This document shows, piece by piece, positions 24,000 to 32,160 of a stretch of 64,000 nucleotides of DNA (its first letter is position 1; each line of letters starts with the position of its first letter). This stretch comes from Gemmatimonadetes bacterium T265 (GTDB lineage Bacteria > Gemmatimonadota > Gemmatimonadetes > Gemmatimonadales > Gemmatimonadaceae): NCBI GenBank assembly GCA_019973575.1, contig BPUI01000003.1, forward strand, positions 1 through 64,000, given 5' to 3'. The translations under genes and the position numbers were made by a program. The notes beneath the pieces were generated by a model. That model did no database searches. It saw nothing but the letters and a program-made list of their open reading frames with translations, and was not told where the DNA came from.

Positions 24000-24839
24000 A
24001 TGCGAACGACCGTCGTCCGACGCGCGCGGCTGCTGCGCGCCGCCCTCTCCGCGGCCCCCGTGCTCACGTTCGGCGGCGTGCGCGCCGCATCGCTCGCGGC
24101 GCAGGCGCCGCGTCACTACGCCGTGGCCGGGATCCTCGGGCCGGGGGGCGAGGCGGGGAAGTGCGGCAGCGCCGCGCAGACGCCCGGTCCCGGGGTCAGC
24201 ATCCTCGGCTGCACGCTGTCCGGGCTTCGGTTCACGGGCACCAGCTCCACCCTCGCCGGGGTCGTCGGCGCGAACGTGTCGGTGCAGGGCACGAGTACGG
24301 GGCCGTTCGCGCCGGGCACGACGGCGTTCTCCAACGCGGGCGCGTTGTGGACCGACCAGATCGTGTTCGGCGGGACGCGGCCGGCGTCCGCGGCCTTCAC
24401 CGTCAGCTTCAACGGCCTGCTCGGCCCGGGCGGCACCGTGGCCTACGGCTTCGAGGGCGAGGCGACCTCCTACGACCAGACGGTCTCGCGGCCGGGCGCG
24501 GTCGCGGACGTACAGACGATCCGCGTGGCCACGGTCGACCAGCTCCCGCTGGTGTTCGACTACTTCGTCCGCGCGGTCGCGAGCGTGACGAACTCCGGGT
24601 CGGCCGACGCGCCGCTCGCCGGGTCGGCGTTCGCCGACTTCGCCGGCGGGGTCACGCTCACGGGCCTCGCGTTCTACGACGCGGCGGGGCAGGACATCAC
24701 GGGCCGGGTGCAGTACACGTTCGCGAACGGGACGGTGATCTACCCGCAGCAAGCCGTCCCGGAGCCCGCGGCCGTCGCCCTGCTCGCGGCGGGGCTCGCG
24801 GGCGCGGGCGCGATCGCCCGGCGACGCCCGCGCGCCTAA
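24000..24839 (+). CDS. PEP-CTERM sorting domain exoprotein (intact paralogue)
   Basis: A 279-residue exported protein with a basic N-terminus and signal helix (LLRAALSAAPVLTFGGV), and a C-terminal sorting signal VPEPAAVALLAAGLAGAGA followed by RRRPRA. The body is strand-rich (GPGVSILGCTLSGLRFTGTS; GGVTLTGLAFYDAAGQDITG) with two Cys that may form a disulphide. The function beyond cell-surface sorting is unknown. The ATG follows CGGAGCGTACCC, nearly the same leader as the decayed copy upstream, which supports a tandem duplication. Confidence 0.8.
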   Translation: MRTTVVRRARLLRAALSAAPVLTFGGVRAASLAAQAPRHYAVAGILGPGGEAGKCGSAAQTPGPGVSILGCTLSGLRFTGTSSTLAGVVGANVSVQGTSTGPFAPGTTAFSNAGALWTDQIVFGGTRPASAAFTVSFNGLLGPGGTVAYGFEGEATSYDQTVSRPGAVADVQTIRVATVDQLPLVFDYFVRAVASVTNSGSADAPLAGSAFADFAGGVTLTGLAFYDAAGQDITGRVQYTFANGTVIYPQQAVPEPAAVALLAAGLAGAGAIARRRPRA

Positions 24840-25344
24840 CGCGCGGTCCCGACGCGCTCGCCCGACCGCGCCGGCCCCCGCCGCCGCTTCCCGGCGGAGC
24901 GAACACCGCCCCATAGTGCGGGCGGGTGCACATGCGTGCGCCGATGAACGCCGCGACGCCCCCGCCGCGGCCCGGTCTGGCCGCCCTGGCGCCGATGCCC
25001 ACCCGACCCAAACTCACCGCCGTCCACGACTCCTGATGTCGTCGCGGGGCAGCCCCAGCGCCGCCCGACGGCGCGATCACCAGGCCGTCGCGGATCATCG
25101 CCTTCGAGATGGCGCTGATCCGCACGGCAGCCACCACACCGGCGGGCGCCGACCAGACACATCGCCCGCGTCGGCACGGGCCGCCGCAGCTTCGCACGCC
25201 GGACGCCGCGCCGTCGATTCGTTCAACAACCTCCGCCGCAGTCCCCTCCAGCAGTTCGCGCCCGCGTGGGGCTTGCCGACCACGGCGGGGGTCCGCGGCT
25301 GCCAAACACAAACGCGCTTTGCTCTAGCGCCCGGCGGCGACGCG
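24840..25344. other. About 500 bp without a convincing gene
   Basis: Only fragments are seen. A minus-strand stretch around 25140-25000 reads VRISAISKAMIRDGLVIAPS, which looks protein-like but has no clear start, and the frame dissolves into Gly/Arg repeats. It may be a gene remnant. No repeat or RNA signature was noticed. Confidence 0.4.
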
Positions 25345-26211
25345 GTGCACTCTCGTCCCACGCGCCGACGCCAGTGGGTCGAGATCGCCGACCAGCCGTG
25401 GTGCCCGGCGGCGGTGCGCGACGGACTGACCGACTACCTGCAGTTCGTCATCGACCGCACGGGCCCCTACGCCGCCGCGGCGCCCCTGCTCGCCGCGGCG
25501 CTCCGCACGAACGCCGCGGACGCCGGCGCGACGCGCGACGTCGTCGACCTGGGCTCGGGGGCGGGCGGGCCGTGGCGCACCCTCGCCGGCGCGCTCGCCG
25601 CGGCAGGCGTGCCCGTGCGCGTGCGCCTAACCGACGCCTACCCGAACGCGGCGGCGTTCGCCCGCCTGGCGGTCGCGACCGGGGGCGTCGTGACCGGCGC
25701 GCCGCAGCCCGTGTCGGCCGACGCGGTGCCGGCCGACCTCGCGGGATTCCGCACCCTGTTCTCCGCCTTCCACCACTACCCGCCGCCGCTCGCCCGGCGC
25801 GTCCTGGCCGACGCGGTCGCGCGCGGCGCGGGCATCGGGGTGTTCGAGGCCACGCGGCGCGACCCGCGCGCCCTCCTGGTCATGCTCGCGGTGCCGTTCG
25901 CCGTCCTGCTTGCCACGCCCTTGCTGCGGCCGTTCCGGTGGTCGCGGCTTCTGCTCACGTACGTGCTGCCGCTCATCCCGCTGGTGGCGCTCGTCGACGG
26001 CGTCGTCTCCTGCCTGCGGACGTACACGCCGGACGAACTGCGCGCGCTGGCGCGAGCCGCGGAGGCCGACGCCGCGCAGGCCGGCGTCGCGACCGGCGAC
26101 ACGCCGGGGGACGGCGCGCGGGGCGACGCGGGATACGCGTGGACGGCGGGCGAGGCGGGCGCGGGCCCGATCCCGATGACGTACCTGGTCGGGCGCCCGG
26201 GCCACCCGTAG
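25345..26211 (+). CDS. SAM-dependent class I methyltransferase-like protein
   Basis: About 288 residues from the tentative GTG 25345; the true start could be upstream, as no good ribosome site is visible. Motif I is VVDLGSGAGGPWRTLA (near residue 75), followed by an acidic strand end in VRLTDAYPNAAAF. Then LFSAFHHYPPPLARRVLADA matches the post-I helix of this group. A hydrophobic segment (LLVMLAVPFAVLLATPLLRP, then LLLTYVLPLIPLVALVDGVV) precedes SCLRTYTPDELRALARAAE, a combination seen in uncharacterised bacterial methyltransferases. The substrate is unknown. It stands alone, with weakly coding DNA on both sides. Confidence 0.7.
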   Translation: MHSRPTRRRQWVEIADQPWCPAAVRDGLTDYLQFVIDRTGPYAAAAPLLAAALRTNAADAGATRDVVDLGSGAGGPWRTLAGALAAAGVPVRVRLTDAYPNAAAFARLAVATGGVVTGAPQPVSADAVPADLAGFRTLFSAFHHYPPPLARRVLADAVARGAGIGVFEATRRDPRALLVMLAVPFAVLLATPLLRPFRWSRLLLTYVLPLIPLVALVDGVVSCLRTYTPDELRALARAAEADAAQAGVATGDTPGDGARGDAGYAWTAGEAGAGPIPMTYLVGRPGHP

Positions 26212-26499
26212 GCCGCCAGGGCCAGGCCGCCAGGCCGCCAGTGGTCGCTGTCGAGGACCTCGACCTCGACGCCCACTCGGGACACCAGGGTGGGTCCGCC
26301 GCCGTGCGGGCGCGCGGCGGACTCGGTGCTGGCGGAAACGGTCCCGCGTCTGGCGACGATCACGGACTCCGTGCACGCTGACGCTCGGCCGCGGCGAGCG
26401 CGCGGACACCGTACTGCGACCAGAGACGGCGCTCGGGTCGGGGCCGTCCGTGGTCGGCGTGATTGCCGGTCGCGCCGGGCTCTGATTCGCCCGCGGATG

Positions 26500-29400
26500 T
26501 CACGGATCGTCGCGCTCCCCGTCGTCGCCGAACGCCGGCCCGGCGTCGTCGCCGCCGCTCAGCCGCTCGACGCGGAGGAGCTGGCGGTACTGCCGGCCGC
26601 CCACGGTGAGCGTGACCAGGTAGTCGCCGCTCGGCACGACGGGCGCCGGCCCGCGGCGTCCGCCACTCCCGCCGAACAGGCCCCCGCCGCCGCCCCGCTC
26701 GACCGGGCGGCCCGGGACGCGCAGTAGATCCGTGATCGCCTCCGTACCGCCGGGGAACCCGTTCAGCACGTCGAGCGGGCTGTCCTCGCCGCCGCCCGCC
26801 GCACCTTCGCCGCCGGCGCGCGCGCCCCCTGCGGGCGCCCCCCCCGCGCCGACGAACGCCCCCTCGGCCGGGCGCGCCGCGAACGTGCCGCCCCCGCCGC
26901 CGCGGACGCCGCTGCGGTAGAAATTGGTGGGGTCGTAGGTCGGCGCGGTGATGCGGCGCAGCGTCTCGACGATCGGCCGCGCCGTGCCGGCCTTCTCGAG
27001 CGAGTCGATCACGAACGCGACCCGCGTGGCGCGTTCGGCGCTGTCGCGCCGCTGCGAGGGGGAGAGCGGCGCGCGCGGTGCCGGGCGGCCGCGGAAATCC
27101 CAGACCACGCGGTGAAGCCCGGGCGTGGCGGGGCCGGTGAGCGTGCGCACGGTGTCGCCCCGCGCGTTGGTGATCAGGAGGCTCGCCTGCGGCCCGCGCG
27201 GGCCGCCGGGGCCGCGCGGGCCGGCCGCCCCGCCGCCCGCGTTAGACACCGGACTGTTAGGCGCCGCTCCGGTCGACGCCGCGGCGGCCGCGGCCGCGCT
27301 CGGCGGCGGGGGCGTGCCCGCGCGGGCGGCGGTCGGCGACTCGTCGGGCGTCGTCGCCCCGGCGCGCGCCGGCGTCGCCGCCGCGCCCGACGCGCCGGCC
27401 GGCGCGCCCCCGCCGCCGTTCGGCGCGTCGCTCGGGCCGAGGCCGGCGACGGCCGCGCCGCCGCCCGGCCCCGCGACCCGGTAGACGATCTCCGCCCCGT
27501 ACGCCGGGCTCGGCGCCGCGAACACCTTCTGCCCCGAGCCGTTGGACGACTCGCCGAGCGCGGGGCCCTGGCCGTACTCGTAGCCCGTCTTCGGCTCGAA
27601 CAGGTACGTCGGGGCGGCCGCGACCGCGCCGAGCTTCGCGCCCGCCATCTGCTGCAGCGGCGCCACGTCGACGACCCACAGCCCGCGCCCGTGCGTCGCG
27701 GCGATCAGCTCGTGGTCGCGCGGGTGGACCTTGAGGTCGAACACCGGCGTCGTCGGCAGCCCGGCCATGAAGCGCTGCCACGACGCGCCGCGGTCGAGCG
27801 AGACGTACGCGCCTAACGACGTGCCGGCGTAGAGCAGGTCGCGGTTCGCGGGGTCCTCGCGGACGACGTGCACCTGGTCCGCGCTCCCCGAAGGCAGCCC
27901 GGCCGCGATCGAGCGGAAGGTGCGGCCGCCGTCGGCCGTCGCGTAGAGGTAGGGCGTGAAGTCGTTCCGGCGGTGGTTGTCGAACGCGACGTAGAAGGCG
28001 AGCGAGTCCGCGTGCGAGGGCTCGATGCGGCTCACGTACACGTCGCCGCTCGGCAGGCCGGGGAAGCGCGCGGCGGGGATCTGCTCCCACGACGCGCCGT
28101 CGGTGCGCGTCGTCCAGACGTTGCCGTCGTCGGTGCCGGCGTAGAGAAAGCCCGGCCGCACGTACGACTCGGCGAGCGCGACGACCGTGCCGTACGTCTC
28201 CGCGCCGGTCGCGTCGAGCGTGATGCCGCCGGTCTTGTTGACGCTCGTGTCGATCTTCGCCCGCTGCTGCTTGGAGAGGTCGGGCGAGATGAAGTAGAGG
28301 CTGTCGCCGCGGCGCGTGCTCTTGAGCACCCGGTTGCCGCCGACGTACAGGACGTCGGGGTTGTGGGGCGAGAGGAAGAACGGCGTCTCCCAGTTGAAGC
28401 GCACGTCGAACGCCGCCGAGTCGGCGCGCTGGCGGGCGCGGATCCCGGCGATCTGCGTGCGCTGGGCGGGCGACTCGGGGCGCGCGGTGTCGCCGCGGGC
28501 GACGAGCACCGAGTCCTCGAACTGCTGGTAGCGCGGGCGGAAGGCGGGCTTGACGAGCGCGTTCCGCTCGCCCGTGCGCAGGTTGAGGCGCGAGACGTTG
28601 CCGCCCTGCGACTCGCCGAAGACGACCCACGGCTCTGCCGGGTGCTGCGCGGTGTAGAAGCCGTCGCCGCCGGCGATCGTGAACCAGTACGCGTTGGTCA
28701 CCGGCCCGCTCTTCCGCCGGCTCGGCCCGCACCACGAGCCGTTGTCCTGCGCGCCCGCGCAGACGTTGTAGGGCGTCTCGAAGTCGTAGCTCAGGTCGTA
28801 GAACTGCGCGATCGGGAGCACGGCGCCGAAGTCGTAGTTGCCGCCGCCGTCCCAGCTCTGCGAGATCCCGCCGTCGTCGCCGACGATCATGTGCTCCGGG
28901 TCGCCGGGGTCGATCCACATCGCGTGGTGGTCGACGTGGATGCCCTGCGTGGCCGTGCGCGCCGTCCGCCCGCCGTCGTTCGAGACGAGCACGGGCGTCG
29001 ACGAGAACCAGACGCGGTCGGGGTTCCGCGGGTGCACGCGCACCTGCGAGTAGTAGAACGGCCGCGTGTCCGCGTCGTTCATCTTCTCCCACGTGCGGCC
29101 GCCGTCGCGGGTGCGGTAGAGGCCGTTGCCTAACTTCTGCTTCGCCGTGCCTTTCGGGACCTTGCGGCCGCGCACCGAGTCGGCCTCGACCAGCGCGTAG
29201 ACGACGTTCGGGTCCTGCGGGAAGATGCTGAGGCTGATGCGCCCCTTCTGGGTTTCGGGGAAGCCGCCGCCGCGGACCTCGCTCCACGTCGCGCCCGCGT
29301 CGGTGCTCTTCCAGAGGGCGGAGCCGGGGCCGCCGCTCGTCAGGAAGTAGGGGCCGCGGACGCGCTCGTAGCTCGCCGCCCAGACGGTGTTCGGGTTTCT

Positions 29401-30099
29401 GGGGTCGATCGCGACGTCGACGAAGCCGGCGCGCGGGCTCACGAACTTCGCGAGCTTCCACGTCGCGCCGCCGTCCTCGGTCTTGTAGAGGCCGCGCTCG
29501 GGGTTTGCGGCCCAGGCGGCGCCTAACGCGGCGACGTAGACGACGTTCGGGTCGGTCGGGTGGACGGCGATGCGGCCGACGTGCTGCGTCTTCTCGAGTC
29601 CCACCGGCTTCCAGGTCATGCCGCCGTCGGTGCTCTTGTACACGCCGCGGCCGGGCTCGATCGTGTTGCGCGAGTTCTGCTCGCCGGTGCCGGCCCAGAC
29701 CTGCTGCGTGTCGCTCGGCGCGATGGCGAGCGCGCCCATCGAGATCACGCGCTGGTCGTCGAAGACGGGGCGGAAGGTGGTGCCGCCGTTCGTCGTCTTC
29801 CAGATCCCGCCGGCGACCGAGGAGACGAAGAAGGTCTTCGACGGCGAGGGGATCCCGGCGATGTCCGAGACGCGCCCCTCGAAGTTGGCGGGGCCGATCG
29901 TGCGCCAGCGGAAGCCGGCGAGCGTCGCGGAGTCGAGGGTGGAGCGGGCACCCGCGGCGGCCGGCGCGCGGGGCGGCTGCTGCGGGGCACGCGGCTGCGC
30001 GGCCAGTGGCTCGGCGCACAGCACCGCGACGACGGCGGGTGTGAGGCGGACCGCGGCCCGGCGGGCGGCGGGCGGGCGGCGGAGGTGCGGTCGGAACAT
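26500..30099 (-). CDS. Secreted Vps10/sortilin-type multi-bladed beta-propeller protein
   Basis: A 1199-residue exported protein with a signal peptide (VVAVLCAEPLAAQ) and many BNR/Asp-box-like blades. Examples are GGIWKTTNGGTTFRPVFDD, GVYKSTDGGMTWKPVGL, GLYKTEDGGATWKLAKF, GLYRTRDGGRTWEKMND. The C-terminal third (from about residue 860) is a long Ala/Gly/Pro-rich linker containing a short sheet domain (ASLLITNARGDTVRTLTGPA, then TPGLHRVVWDFRGRP) as in FlgD-like C-terminal modules. Annotated relatives are called 'glycosyl hydrolase' or 'WD40/YVTN/BNR-like', but catalysis is unproven. The second copy of this architecture is at 32161 on the opposite strand. Confidence 0.85.
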   Translation of the reverse strand: MFRPHLRRPPAARRAAVRLTPAVVAVLCAEPLAAQPRAPQQPPRAPAAAGARSTLDSATLAGFRWRTIGPANFEGRVSDIAGIPSPSKTFFVSSVAGGIWKTTNGGTTFRPVFDDQRVISMGALAIAPSDTQQVWAGTGEQNSRNTIEPGRGVYKSTDGGMTWKPVGLEKTQHVGRIAVHPTDPNVVYVAALGAAWAANPERGLYKTEDGGATWKLAKFVSPRAGFVDVAIDPRNPNTVWAASYERVRGPYFLTSGGPGSALWKSTDAGATWSEVRGGGFPETQKGRISLSIFPQDPNVVYALVEADSVRGRKVPKGTAKQKLGNGLYRTRDGGRTWEKMNDADTRPFYYSQVRVHPRNPDRVWFSSTPVLVSNDGGRTARTATQGIHVDHHAMWIDPGDPEHMIVGDDGGISQSWDGGGNYDFGAVLPIAQFYDLSYDFETPYNVCAGAQDNGSWCGPSRRKSGPVTNAYWFTIAGGDGFYTAQHPAEPWVVFGESQGGNVSRLNLRTGERNALVKPAFRPRYQQFEDSVLVARGDTARPESPAQRTQIAGIRARQRADSAAFDVRFNWETPFFLSPHNPDVLYVGGNRVLKSTRRGDSLYFISPDLSKQQRAKIDTSVNKTGGITLDATGAETYGTVVALAESYVRPGFLYAGTDDGNVWTTRTDGASWEQIPAARFPGLPSGDVYVSRIEPSHADSLAFYVAFDNHRRNDFTPYLYATADGGRTFRSIAAGLPSGSADQVHVVREDPANRDLLYAGTSLGAYVSLDRGASWQRFMAGLPTTPVFDLKVHPRDHELIAATHGRGLWVVDVAPLQQMAGAKLGAVAAAPTYLFEPKTGYEYGQGPALGESSNGSGQKVFAAPSPAYGAEIVYRVAGPGGGAAVAGLGPSDAPNGGGGAPAGASGAAATPARAGATTPDESPTAARAGTPPPPSAAAAAAASTGAAPNSPVSNAGGGAAGPRGPGGPRGPQASLLITNARGDTVRTLTGPATPGLHRVVWDFRGRPAPRAPLSPSQRRDSAERATRVAFVIDSLEKAGTARPIVETLRRITAPTYDPTNFYRSGVRGGGGGTFAARPAEGAFVGAGGAPAGGARAGGEGAAGGGEDSPLDVLNGFPGGTEAITDLLRVPGRPVERGGGGGLFGGSGGRRGPAPVVPSGDYLVTLTVGGRQYRQLLRVERLSGGDDAGPAFGDDGERDDP

Positions 30100-30268
30100 G
30101 GGCGGCGGGCGCGGGGCGGCGGACGTATTGCGGGCGCTACGCAGGGGATCGGCAGAGCGCTGTACGGTCCGGGCCGCCAGCGCGCGACGGTCGAACGTAT
30201 GTAGAGACGCCCGCCGACGCTCGCCGACGCCTCCGGCACAGACGCGTCGGGCGCGGCCGCGGGGTCGT

Positions 30269-30300
30269 GCGTGGCGCGCGACGTGTGATGCGCGCCACGC
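30269..30300. repeat. Perfect 11-bp inverted repeat with 10-bp spacer
   Basis: GCGTGGCGCGC (30269-30279) and GCGCGCCACGC (30290-30300) flank GACGTGTGAT. It lies in the 590-bp intergenic region between the divergent propeller and papain-like genes. It could be an operator or part of a hairpin. A second stem, GGGCG-C-GTGCC with GGCACGCCC, follows at 30311-30332. No other feature was found in this intergenic region. Confidence 0.6.
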
Positions 30301-30690
30301 GGCACACCCCGGGCGCGTGCCGTGGCACGCCCGGCATCTGGCGCGCGGCGCGTCGAACTGCTATCGCGGCCGGCGCGGAAATTTCCCATAATCTCGCGCG
30401 TCGCAGAATTACTACGTCGCCCCGCCGCCGTGCCGCGTCGGGCGGATCGGCCAGGTCCCGGCCGAGTTGGTAGCACGTCGGAAGTAAATCCGCCGCGCGG
30501 GCGTCGCCCGCGGCGGGTCACCCGACGACGGGGCCCCGGTGGGCACTCGTGTCGCTCGAGCCCACCGCGCCCGCCCGCCTCCCGCGCCGCGCGACGCCGA
30601 GGGCGGCACGGGAGTACGGCCGCAGTCCCCCGCCCACCCCGGGCGGGACGCCGACCGCGCGCCTCACCGTCCTACCGTCCGGAGACCCGC

Positions 30691-31548
30691 ATGTCCAGTC
30701 GGACCACGCACGCCCGCACGTCCGGGGTGCAATACCAGCAATACCAGTCCACCGCCCCCGGCCCCGACGCGGGCCCGCGCCCGCGTCAGATCCAGCACTT
30801 CGGCTGGACCCCCGACCTCCCCGACCACCGGGACTTCCTCTACGCCGCGCCGACGCCCGTATTGAAGAACATCCCGGCGAGCGTCGACCTCCGGCCGAAG
30901 TGTCCGCCCGTGTACAACCCGGGCGAGCTCGGGAGCTGCACGGCGAACGCGATCGCCGGCGCGGTCGAGTTCGACCAGATGAAGGAGTCCGCCAAGTACC
31001 CGACGCCGTTCGTGCCCTCGCGCCTGTTCATCTACTACAACGAGCGGACGATCGAAGGGACGGTCGGCCAGGACAGCGGCGCGCAGCTGCGCGACGGCAT
31101 CAAGAGCGTCGCGTCGGTCGGCGTCTGTCCGGAGGCGACGGACTGGCCGTACGACATCACCAAGTTCACCGACGCGCCGCCCGCCCAGGCCTTCGCCGAC
31201 GCGTCGCAGTACAAGGTCACGTCGTACCTGCGCCTGATCCAGGACCTCAACACGATAAAGGGGTGCCTCGCGTCCGGCTACCCGTTCGTCTTCGGGTTCA
31301 CGGCGTACGACAGCATCTATCAGCCGAACGCCGCGAGGACCGGCCAGATCCCGATGCCGACGACGCAGGACAGCGTCGTCGGGGGCCACGCGGTGATGGC
31401 GGTCGGGTACGACGACGCGTCGCGCGCCTTCACCATCCGGAACTCGTGGGGGACGGAGTGGGGCGCGGGCGGGTACGGGTTCCTGCCGTACTCGTACCTG
31501 CTCGAACGCACGCTCGCGCAGGACTTCTGGACGATCCGGAGCACCTGA
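30691..31548 (+). CDS. Papain-like (C1A) cysteine peptidase
   Basis: A 285-residue protease of the peptidase C1 fold. The ATG at 30691 has GGAG seven bases upstream. The catalytic residues are all visible: Cys83 in GELGSCTANAIAGAVEF, His233 in SVVGGHAVMAVGYDD, and Asn251 in TIRNSWGTEWGAGGYG. The substrate-groove segment SRLFIYYNERTIEGT is also family-typical. There is no obvious signal peptide or inhibitory prodomain. The N-terminal 40 residues are Gln/Pro-rich, and WTPDLPDHRDFLYAAP matches the short lead-in seen in bacterial C1A proteins. The physiological substrate is unknown. Confidence 0.88.
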   Translation: MSSRTTHARTSGVQYQQYQSTAPGPDAGPRPRQIQHFGWTPDLPDHRDFLYAAPTPVLKNIPASVDLRPKCPPVYNPGELGSCTANAIAGAVEFDQMKESAKYPTPFVPSRLFIYYNERTIEGTVGQDSGAQLRDGIKSVASVGVCPEATDWPYDITKFTDAPPAQAFADASQYKVTSYLRLIQDLNTIKGCLASGYPFVFGFTAYDSIYQPNAARTGQIPMPTTQDSVVGGHAVMAVGYDDASRAFTIRNSWGTEWGAGGYGFLPYSYLLERTLAQDFWTIRST

Positions 31549-31581
31549 CAGCGGGCGCCGCCGCGGGGCGGGGCCGGCGTG

Positions 31582-32088
31582 TTAGGCCGACGCCGTCGCG
31601 CCCGACGGCCGCAGGTGCGTGACGACGACGGGCAGGCGCGCCGCGAGCGCGTCGGCGACGAGTAGGCGGTGGCAGTGCCGCGGGTCGGCCTCGAAGCAGA
31701 GCAGACAGACGTGCCGAGCGGCCGCCAGCCCCGCGAGCACGTCGAGGTCGGCCTGCGCCTCGGCCGTGCCGAGGTGCGCACGGTAGACCGCGCGCATCGC
31801 GGCGTGGCGCCCGGCGCGGGCGGCGGCGCGCCCGTCGGCCGGCGTGCCGAGCCCGCGCAGGTGGCGGTAGTCGACGCCCGCCTCGGCGAGCGCGGCCGCG
31901 AGGCGCGACTTGGCGAACCCCGGCCGGCGCGAGCGGGCGACGGCGCGCACGTCCACGAGTAGCGCGACGCCGGCGCCGCGGAGCGCGTCGAGCAGCGCCG
32001 GCAGCGTCGCGCCCTCGTAGCCGACCGTGGCCACCGGGATCGGGGCGGCGGACGGGAGTTTCGGGGCGGTCGGCCGACGCGGGGGCAT
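31582..32088 (-). CDS. DUF488 family protein
   Basis: A 168-residue soluble protein. Signature segments are PVATVGYEGATLPALLDALR, LLVDVRAVARSRRPGFAKS, VDYRHLRGLGTP and the Cys/His box HVCLLCFEADPRHCHRLLVA. DUF488 members are uncharacterised. The conserved Arg/Cys/His residues suggest a nucleic-acid or nucleotide-linked enzymatic role, but nothing is established. The start MPPRRPTAPK (32088) is 72 bp from the divergent propeller gene. Confidence 0.85.
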   Translation of the reverse strand: MPPRRPTAPKLPSAAPIPVATVGYEGATLPALLDALRGAGVALLVDVRAVARSRRPGFAKSRLAAALAEAGVDYRHLRGLGTPADGRAAARAGRHAAMRAVYRAHLGTAEAQADLDVLAGLAAARHVCLLCFEADPRHCHRLLVADALAARLPVVVTHLRPSGATASA

Positions 32089-32160
32089 GCCCGAATGTAC
32101 GGCGCCGGCTAGCGTTCTCGCGTTGGTAGCGGTTTCGCGACCCCCTCCCGCCCGACTGTC

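Noticed and set aside
17512-24840. CRISPR array in the accessory island
   Set aside because: No regularly spaced direct repeats of 23-40 bp were seen and no cas-like gene is present.
30137-30690. Genes inside the intergenic region before the papain-like protease
   Set aside because: All frames give Arg/Pro/Ala-rich nonsense without ribosome sites; only inverted repeats are supported.
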